Shown in pieces: positions 56,830 to 64,000 of a DNA stretch of 64,000 nucleotides. The notes under the pieces are model-generated. The model ran no database searches. It saw only the letters and a list, made by a program, of their open reading frames with translations, and was not told where the DNA came from. Position numbers and translations under genes: made by a program. This DNA comes from Costus lasius (Eukaryota > Streptophyta > Magnoliopsida > Zingiberales > Costaceae), in contig CM050454.1 in the NCBI GenBank assembly GCA_027563935.2, positions 8,522,001 to 8,586,000 of the forward strand, in the 5' to 3' direction. Positions within the stretch are counted from its first letter, which is position 1; every line of letters begins with the position of its first letter.

Positions 56830-57027
56830 GGCAAATGAACGCAGGAGGGTGGTTGTTGTGAGGAAAAAAAATAGTCCATTACACGATAAAAATTAATAAA
56901 TTATTATGTAGTGTAATAAAAATTAATAAATTATTATGTAATAAATTTTATTGTATAATATTGATTTTTACCGTGTTGTGAACTTTTTTTTCCTCACATG
57001 ATCCCTACCCTCCTGTGTTCATTTGCC
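56830..57027. mobile_element. Foldback MITE, about 80-bp arms
   Basis: The left arm begins GGCAAATGAACGCAGGAGGG and the reverse complement of the right end begins GGCAAATGAACACAGGAGGG. Pairing continues through GTGAGGAAAAAAAA and ACACGATAAAAATTAATA-like text for about 80 bases each side, so nearly all of the 198 bp can fold back. The left centre contains a direct repeat of AAAAATTAATAAATTATTAT. No target duplication is clear. Confidence 0.75.
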
Positions 57028-57612
57028 CTCCTCCTGTGTTCAACGATCTGTATTGATAAGGATGAGGATGGCTGGCGGCTGGATCATCATCTGCCACCAA
57101 CCAGTTAAATTTCTCTGCAAACCTCGTGTAATTGTTTAATTTATACTGTTTTCACTCCTATTCTGATTTTCTGAGGTAATTTTCTCGGTCAACGCAGAGA
57201 CCAATGGCGACTGAAGACTGCATCTTCTGATGACAGGAAAGCCACTGACTTTTAGGTGTTCCATGGCGAGGGGAGGGAGGATAGATTGGTAAATTGCTGC
57301 GTCGCGTTCCACTCCGCCTCCGCCTCAAAAGAAGAGAGGAGGGGGAGGTGGGGAGACGGACAGGGCGCAGGCCTCTGTCACAAGAGGAATCTTACCCGCG
57401 CCCCTCGTGAGCAATCTCCGACGCCCGTCCCCAAAAGCAATCCGGGAAAAAGTTTTATCCCACCTTGTTTCGATCGGGAGGAGAAAGGAGTGATTTTGGG
57501 TGGTGATTGAGGGGCGAAGGTAGCTGCAAGCCTGCTACAGAGAGGAGGAGCGGAGAAGACCGGGTTCGGAGAAGTGGATTTGGTGAGAGTGGGAGCGGGT
57601 GTGGGCGAGAGG
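57028..57612 (+). other. Proximal promoter and leader of the BZR1-like gene
   Basis: AT-rich to about 57230, then purine/GC-rich leader sequence (GGAGGGAGG and GAGGAGGGGGAGG runs at 57270-57360). A frame at 57256-57510 has no domain. The transcription start cannot be fixed. Confidence 0.45.
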
Positions 57613-58873
57613 ATGACGGCGGGAGGAGTACGGCAGCCGACGTGGAAGGAGAGGGAGAACAACAAGCGGCGGGAGCGGCGGCGGCGGGCGATCGCCGCGA
57701 AGATCTTCACCGGCCTGCGGGCGCAGGGGAACTACAAGCTCCCCAAGCACTGCGACAACAACGAAGTCCTCAAGGCACTCTGCCGCGAGGCCGGATGGGT
57801 CGTCGATGAGGATGGCACCACCTACAGAAAGGTTTTTCCCCCTTGTTCTCTTCTTCCTCCTCCATTAATTTGTCTTCTTTGCAGATTGGGGCATTTGTAC
57901 AAATTGTGGCTTCCATGATAGTTGTCGTTTTCAGATCTAGATCTAGTATTTCTTTTGATTCTCTTCACCGCTTCGATTTGATCTGAAAGAAGAACCCTCT
58001 TTACCTTCTTCGGTTTTTGGTTTGATATGTCAGATTAAGCTCAAGATGTTAGGTCCATCATTTATCTCTGCCCTTTTTGATCAAGCTAGCATGAATCTCT
58101 GATAGATTGTGAATTTTTTTTTTCTGAGATTCAATATTTTGGAAGCAATTACATGAATCATTTAGCTTGTAGCGCACTGAATTTCGGTTCTAACTATTGA
58201 CAGGGTTGCAAGCCTCCCCTCCATCTACCGGAATCTGCCAATGGCGGCCTCTCCGCCGGCATAAGCCCACTGTCCTCAGCTTTCCCTAGCCCTGCCCCTT
58301 CCTACCACGCGAGCCCTTCAGCCTCATCCTTCCCCAGCCCCACCCGGATCGACAACGCCAACAACCCCAGCGTCAACCCCTCCTGCCTCCTCCCCTTCCT
58401 CCGCAACCTCTCCGCCCTCCCCCCCTCTCCGCATCTCCAACAGCGCGCCCGTAACACCACCCCTCTCCTCCCCCACCGCCTCCCGGCCGCCCAAGGCGCT
58501 CAAATTGTCCAAGTTGGACCAAAACGCATTCCACAACTCCCTGTTCGCCGCCTCCGCCCCAGCCAGCCCCACCCGCGGCCGTCCCAGGAAGCACCCGGCA
58601 ACGATTCCCGAATGCGATGAGTCGGACGCGTCCACCATCGATTCCGGCCGGTGGGTCAACTTCCAGATGCCGGCTCCGGGCTCCCCGACTTTCAACCTCG
58701 TCAACGCTGCTGCTGCCGCAATGCAGGGGGCTGCAGCCGGGCCTGCTGGCGGAGGCATGGATTTCGACTTCGAGTGCAGGAATGTAAAGCCATGGGAGGG
58801 GGAGAGGATCCATGATGTTGCAGTGGATGATCTTGAACTCACACTTGGAGTTGGAAGCGTAGCATCCAAGTAA
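57613..58873 (+). CDS. BZR1/BES1-like brassinosteroid transcription factor, exon 2 frameshifted
   Basis: Exon 1 (57613-57831) encodes 73 residues with the BES1/BZR1 DNA-binding start ([20 protein letters not shown], then [16 protein letters not shown]). The splice AAG|GT...CAG|GGT joins to exon 2 at 58204 (GCKPP). Exon 2 reads the Ser-rich GSK3/BIN2-target region ([19 protein letters not shown]) and [13 protein letters not shown]. Then one extra base in the C-rich run at 58420-58427 shifts the frame. The correct-looking continuation lies in the next frame: [10 protein letters not shown], the PEST-like [24 protein letters not shown] and the EAR-type LELTLG, ending at TAA 58871-58873. As written, translation stops at TGA 58618-58620 after about 211 residues. 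Family members bind G-box and BRRE sites in the nucleus. This is a pseudogene, a truncated allele, or a homopolymer sequence error. No GT/AG intron could bridge the shift. Confidence 0.85.
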
Positions 58874-60515
58874 AACAACAATTGGGCATGATTACCTTGC
58901 CCAATCTGATTTGAAATCTGGTTCTCTTCATCTGTGGAACTGTTTCGCCCAAATTTTTTTACTGCTGCTGTTGCTGTTGTTGTTCTTGCTTTTGGAAGTC
59001 TGCTTGTGCATGCATACAGATTCTTTGATTACACCTTTGAGTTAGGGGGTAAAGAGTTGTTCCATGTTACTTGTAGCTTGGTGGAATCTGTCATTGCTTG
59101 CTTTGTATATTCTAACAACTAGCAAGAAGTTGCAATTTTAGCTTACTAGGGAGATGTGCTGAAGATCTTTCATATAGGAGATGTCAATTTTAGGATACCT
59201 TCGTCAGAAGTGGAAAGGATTCATGTCAAAGCATCTCATTTATTGCATGATATTTGCCCCTATTCTTGATGAAAGATCTCATTTATGACCAGTTTATGAG
59301 CTCTTTGCATTATATAGGAATCAGTGTTGGATCGTGGGTCGGTTAATTGAATCGTGAGCAGTTTTTTTGAACTAATAAATCGGTTCAGGTAAAATAAGAA
59401 CCATGCTTGAATTGGTTAATCGATTTCTCTGTTAATTATTTTTTTTGGTACGGTTAATCGTCAGTATTTGACTAATTGTATTTTTTATATATAAAAAAAT
59501 ATTAAAAAATATAAATTAATTTAAGATAAATAAATATAAATATTTTTGATTAATTATTAATTTTAGGTGGTTAATTGGTTTGGTTAATTATATAAATATA
59601 ATTATTTTTATATAAAAATATATTATTTATTGGTTTGGCAAAATTCTAAACTGTAATTGAATTGATAACGGGTAAATGGGTAGAAAACTGAATCGTTTAA
59701 TAATTGCTTGGTTTGATTAATTGAAAAATTGGTTCGGTTAATTCGATTGTTCAACAATTTTTTTTGCACATCTCTATATGTAATTTACTCATTTCATTTT
59801 ATCTAATGTTGTATTTATTATAATAGATAAACTTATTCATAATAAAAAATTGATAAAAATATTATCATAGATAAGCATAGTACATTAGTTGTCCACGATA
59901 ATAAGAGTGTCAATTTTTTATTATGAATAAGTTTATCTAAAATAATAAATGTATCATTGGTTAGAATGGAGTGAGTAGATTACATGGATATAAATTATTC
60001 ATGATAATACTGAACATACCCATAATATTTTAAGACTCTTTTTAACTTTCCTACGCGGTTACCTTCCTAAGAATTTTTTTACTTTTTTCAGTTCAAAATT
60101 TCGAAGGTAAACTCTTGCCTAAGAATCTTAGGCATCGATCTATTTCTTGAAATTACAGTGCTTCTGGGTTGGTAATATCTAAGTCGATTCAATTGCTACA
60201 GTGTGACCATGCTTGGTCTGTGTTTGTGTATTCTAATGCTGTGAAAGAATTAGTGAAGATTAATGACCTGGCTCTGTACACACTTATCCACTTCACTATT
60301 CTTTAGTTTATTTTAACTTAGAGATATAAAGCTTAGAACGCCAAAAGAAGACAATCTTGCTGGAGATTAGGCGTTAATTAATCTCCTTAATCATTAAATA
60401 ACAGCATAAACAATGCGTGACAGCTTTAAAAATCTGTTTAATGCAGAAGAAGGCCCTAGAAACGAGGAGATTATGATGCCACGTTTCGCTCTATGGAGGC
60501 TTCATGGCATCATTT
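58874..60515. other. BZR1-like 3' region and AT-rich spacer
   Basis: The first ~250 bases are probably 3' untranslated. From 59340 to 59760 'ggttaattgg/aattggttcggttaatt' words recur as in a decayed repeat. The rest is AT-rich with no gene. Confidence 0.45.
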
Positions 60516-61529
60516 TAAGGCTATAGCTTAGGGTAGGGGATAGATGGATTTGTCTATTTTTCGCGGTTTCCTTGGACGGACGGATTTAGACGGAGAGAGA
60601 AGATGGCAGCTACAATGCTCTTTTTATTTCCACCCGAATCAAGCGGAAAATAAATCCGTCCCTTGTTCACGACGTCCGCTCGCCCGTTCGCGACGCCCAT
60701 GCCGACGGCCGTCCTGCACTCGACCTCGCCACCCTCGCCCGCCCTCGACGACCAAGACAACGCCGACGACGCCCTCTCTCGCCCTCAACAAAGCTCAAAG
60801 CCGCCTGCTGCTCGCTCACCCTCGACGAAGCTCAGAACTGCCCTCGATCGATGCCCTCGCTCACCTTCGACGAAGCTCGAAGCCGCCTTCCGCTCGCTTG
60901 CCCTCGATGAAGCTTGGAGCCGCTTGCTGCTCGTTCGCCCTCAACGAAGCTCGGACCAACCCTCGATCGATGCGTTCTCTCACCTTCGACGAAGCTCGGA
61001 GCCGCCTACTGCTCGATGAAGCTCGGAGCCGTCTGCCGCTCACCCTACCTACTGTTGGAGCCAATGCCGAAGACGCCTGCTGCTGGACCCCTACCTATCG
61101 CTGGAGTCGACAGCTTGCCGCTGCCCAGACACCCACCCACCTACCCCCCCCCCCCCCATGTCTACCAAAGGCTGCCCCTCCCCCTCCTCGCCTTGATTCG
61201 TGTTCGTGTGCAGCAGCGCGAACGGCGTCCGCCGCTGCCCAGAGACATCTGCCCTCGCGCGGTGACAACCGCCCCCTCCCCCTCCCCACTGTGATTCGTG
61301 TTTGTGTGCAGCAGCGCGAACAGCGTCCGCCACTGCTCGAAGACCTCTGCCCCCGCATGGCGACAGCCACCCCTTCCCCCTCTCCGCCACGATTCGCGTC
61401 TGTGTGCAGCAGCGGGCGGATGGATTCACTTGACTCTCACGTGACTCCATCTCCTTCCGTAGTGACTTGTTTTCCTATCCTTGCTGATTTCCCTCTTATT
61501 TTACATCCGCTGAAGGAAACATAGCCTTA
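60516..61529. repeat. GC-rich minisatellite island, possibly inside a decayed transposon
   Basis: From 60780 to 61045 a roughly 40-bp unit (CTCGACGAAGCTCGGAGCCGCC-like) repeats about seven times. From 61195 to 61415 a 98-bp unit starting GATTCGTGTTCGTGTGCAGC repeats (61195, 61293, 61391). A run of 14 C lies at 61144-61157. The island is flanked by TAAGGCTAT (60516) and its complement ATAGCCTTA (61521-61529). A 326-codon frame spans it, but it is Arg/Pro/Ser-rich, changes with the repeats and has no domain, so I do not call it a gene. Confidence 0.55.
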
Positions 61530-61671
61530 GAGTTTAAGGAGCGAACTGCAATTTCGAGACCGTAATTAGGCATCTATAAATAGGCATCTATAAATTGTGA
61601 TGGCACTGAGGCGGGTTGGGGATGAGTTTTGCCATTTTGACCCAAAATCAATTTTTCCAAACTCATCCTCG

Positions 61672-62136
61672 TAGGGGGTAAAAACCGAATAAGGATTTAC
61701 CGATTGACCAAAACCGAAAAACTCATTACCGAAATCGATACCAAATTTTATTTTTACCGATCGGTAAATTAGTAAATTACCGATTTAATGATTAAAAATA
61801 TTAAAATATTACCTAATTAATCTATTGAGAAAATGGAAAAAAAAAATATTTCATAAAACTTGGATTACATGCATTCTCCTTCATCTAGTTACCTAAATTG
61901 AGCCAAAGAGTTAGAGTTAGAGATAAGAAATTAGAGATTAATAAATAAAAATTTATTTTATATATATTAATATATATGTATCGGTAAATCGGTTAATTAT
62001 CGAACTGAAAACTTTTTTACCAAACCGAAAACCGAATTACATAAAAATCAATACCGAACTGAAAACTAAAACTGAAACTACCGAACCGATTTACCGATCG
62101 GTAAATTCGGTAAAAACCAAATTATGCTCACCCCTA
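61672..62136. mobile_element. Decayed relative of the hAT-type MITE
   Basis: The right end TGCTCACCCCTA and internal ACCGAA / TCGGTAAATT words match the MITE at 49007-49528. The left end (TAGGGGGTAAAAACCGAA) is rearranged. No matching target duplication was found, so it is an older copy of about 465 bp. Confidence 0.6.
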
Positions 62137-62560
62137 TTCCTGACCCTGACCTCGAATCTGACAAGTTTTAAAAACCCAGCCCCACACCCAACCTCGCGGG
62201 GAAACCCGACCTTGACTAGCATAAAAAATAAGTATATGTTATAAAGAATATATTCAAAATTAATTTTCATTACATATTTATAATATATAAGTAAAAAATA
62301 TTATACTTAAACTACACAATTCTAGCTATAATAAATTTAGTAACTAAGTTTTAACTTAGAAGAAGGTAAATTTATATTTTAATAATCAGGGCAGATTCGG
62401 AGTGGGTACTTGAATTCCCATACTCGACCCGACCCGACTTTATCTAGTCAAGTTTTATCTGAACCCGACTTGAGACTCGGTCAACTCGAGTTTTCCCCGT
62501 TAACTTCGGATCGGGTTAGGTCAGGAATGAGATTATTTGCCACCCCTATCTATAAATAAA
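62137..62560. repeat. Remnant of a second MITE type (GACCCGAC-rich)
   Basis: GACCTTGACC, CGACCCGACCCGAC and GATCGGGTTAGGTCAGG words, and a right end TTGCCACCCCTA, are typical of plant hAT-like MITEs with TAGGGGTGGCAA ends. The left end may lie before 61672, making the previous element a nested insertion. Boundaries are uncertain. Confidence 0.4.
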
Positions 62561-64000
62561 CTTGGAATTTTAGCTATTGTTAATGATCCAATTAAAATGA
62601 AAAAAAATATAATTTTATATTATTTTTTACTTCAATAGTCGTAGGCTCTCTTTTGGGAGTGCACTGTATAATCACACAATTGCAACCGTTGTTTACGTGG
62701 TGTTCGATAAATTATTATGCAATTATTGTTGTTGTATATGTACTTTAACAACGTCGTTCAATACAATTGATTCATGTAAAGCTTGATTGGAGCTCTAATA
62801 TAGCGTTGACTCGGGTCTAGCTTGGTGTGAACCAACTTGTTGCAGTAACAACGAGGGGGGAGCTAAGGAAGGGCGACGAAAACAGAACTTACACGAGCAA
62901 CAAAGGTAGAGAGGAAGAGATCTCGTCACTAGGGGAGAGCTTACTAAGCAAGGGCGACAGAGGGGAGGAAGCCCAGAGCAATAAGAGTGGGGGTAGCTCG
63001 CTTGGCGAGGGTGAGTGGCGAAAGGGGGGAAGCTTGCTGGGCGAGGAGAAGGGGAAGCTCGCAGGCAAACAATAAATTTACTACTATTGTAGCAGTAGGC
63101 CAACCTCAACCATAGTCTAATGTTCTAAGAACAATAACAACTAAAGTACTATATTAACAAAATACTAAGATTTATCTATCTATAAAATTATTGTGTTAGA
63201 ACATTTAAACAAATATACGTCTGTAATACTAAGGGCAAATTGAATGTTAAGATTGCTAATAAATGAGAAAAAGTATATAAGCTAATAAGATGGAATACTT
63301 AATTAATTAACTTTTAATTTATAGAAGGAGATCATAGACATCTAAATGGATCAAGCATACGATCGCTTCTACTACGAGCTAATTATGAAGCTACAACAAA
63401 AATAGGCATAGAAAATCTCATGGTATTCATTTTTGACTAATCTAAAATATCAAAAAGATGTTTTGGATTCCAAACTTCTTCAACTCTAATTTTTATTGAA
63501 TTGCAATGTTTTCTTTGCCTCTTATGTCTTAGCAAACTCAAAATGTTAAATTGTAATAGAATTTAATTCTTCATAAATATTAAAAAAATCATTCATACCT
63601 GTCGTGCCCTTGTACTCATTGAACATCTTATAAAAGAAAAAAATCCATGACTTGATATTTGCAACCTTATTCAGACCACACATTTCTAATAAAGCAAACC
63701 CCAAATAATCTATCTTATATCTTAGATTAAAAAAATTAATATTATCAATAAAAACAAGTTCAATTTATCTAGACTTCCCTAATTCTTATCCCATTTTTTT
63801 TGGCTTTTAAGGTCTTTTTTAAAAAAAAAAAAAAATTGAATTCCCATAAAGATGGCAAGTGATTAACAAAATCATAAAAACATTTAAAAGTAAATTGATA
63901 AAAGAAATTTTAAGATCACTTTAAGGTCTATGATATTCATCACTAGCTAAGAGATCTAACTCAAAATAAGATCTCCATATAATTTTTAAAACCCTCCTCT
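62561..64000. other. Right flank, no gene recognised
   Basis: AT-rich except for a GC-rich patch at 62850-63070, which has GAGCTTGCTGGGCGAGG-like words resembling the minisatellite at 52.2-52.5 kb. Frames there (82 and 104 codons) are repeat-derived. The remainder to the window end has only A/T tracts (for example an A-run at 63820-63835). Confidence 0.45.

Noticed and set aside
60544..61524. 326-codon frame as a protein gene
   Set aside because: It is formed by minisatellite units, with low-complexity Arg/Pro/Ser content, no domain, and competing frames of similar quality.

Overview
The window is nuclear DNA from a flowering plant. It holds spliced plant genes (a NAC-type regulator, a UPF0496/At14a-like gene, a BZR1/BES1-like gene), Ty3-type LTR retrotransposons with initiator-tRNA-Met primer sites, and several small inverted-repeat transposons (MITEs). 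The UPF0496 gene is very GC-rich in its 5' half and AT-rich in its 3' half. That gradient is common in monocots, so I lean towards a monocot, with low certainty. No rRNA or tRNA gene, CRISPR array or bacterial-style operon was seen.

Layout. 1-2.3 kb: AT-rich flank and the promoter of the NAC gene. 2.4-17.3 kb: a divergent six-exon NAC gene on + whose first large intron is about 10.8 kb long, because an 8,689-bp antisense Ty3 chromovirus (3641-12329, TSD CTAAG) sits in it. The two 1,836-bp LTRs look identical, so the insertion is young, yet its polyprotein has one in-frame stop. 18.2-26.7 kb: a second, older antisense Ty3 chromovirus (TSD CCTAG) with several in-frame stops and a frameshift. 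28.5-35.6 kb: a third, strongly decayed Ty3 element on + with very GC-rich LTRs. 36.5-37.7 kb: a single-exon UPF0496 gene. 38.9-45.9 kb: a repeat landscape with four tandem-repeat families (about 67, 36 and 152 bp, plus an AT-rich hairpin array) and three copies of a hairpin-forming segment that also occurs in the leader of the first retrotransposon. 46.4-57.0 kb: MITEs, including a clean hAT-type MITE with an 8-bp TSD, GC-rich minisatellites, and two weak gene-like patches. 55.8-58.9 kb: a cluster of seven CACGTG motifs, then a two-exon BZR1/BES1-like gene whose second exon carries a one-base frameshift relative to its own conserved C-terminus. 59-64 kb: AT-rich flank, a GC-rich minisatellite island and a decayed hAT-like repeat.

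The genes do not form a pathway. The two regulators (NAC and BZR1/BES1) and the UPF0496 gene are ordinary dispersed plant genes separated by transposon sediment. The most unusual signals are the hairpin segment whose outer stem is kept while its sequence changes between copies, the 48-bp periodic palindromes in the third retroelement, the young intronic insertion carrying a nonsense codon, and the frameshifted BZR1-like gene with its G-box-rich upstream region. All identifications come from reading the sequence; no database search was run.
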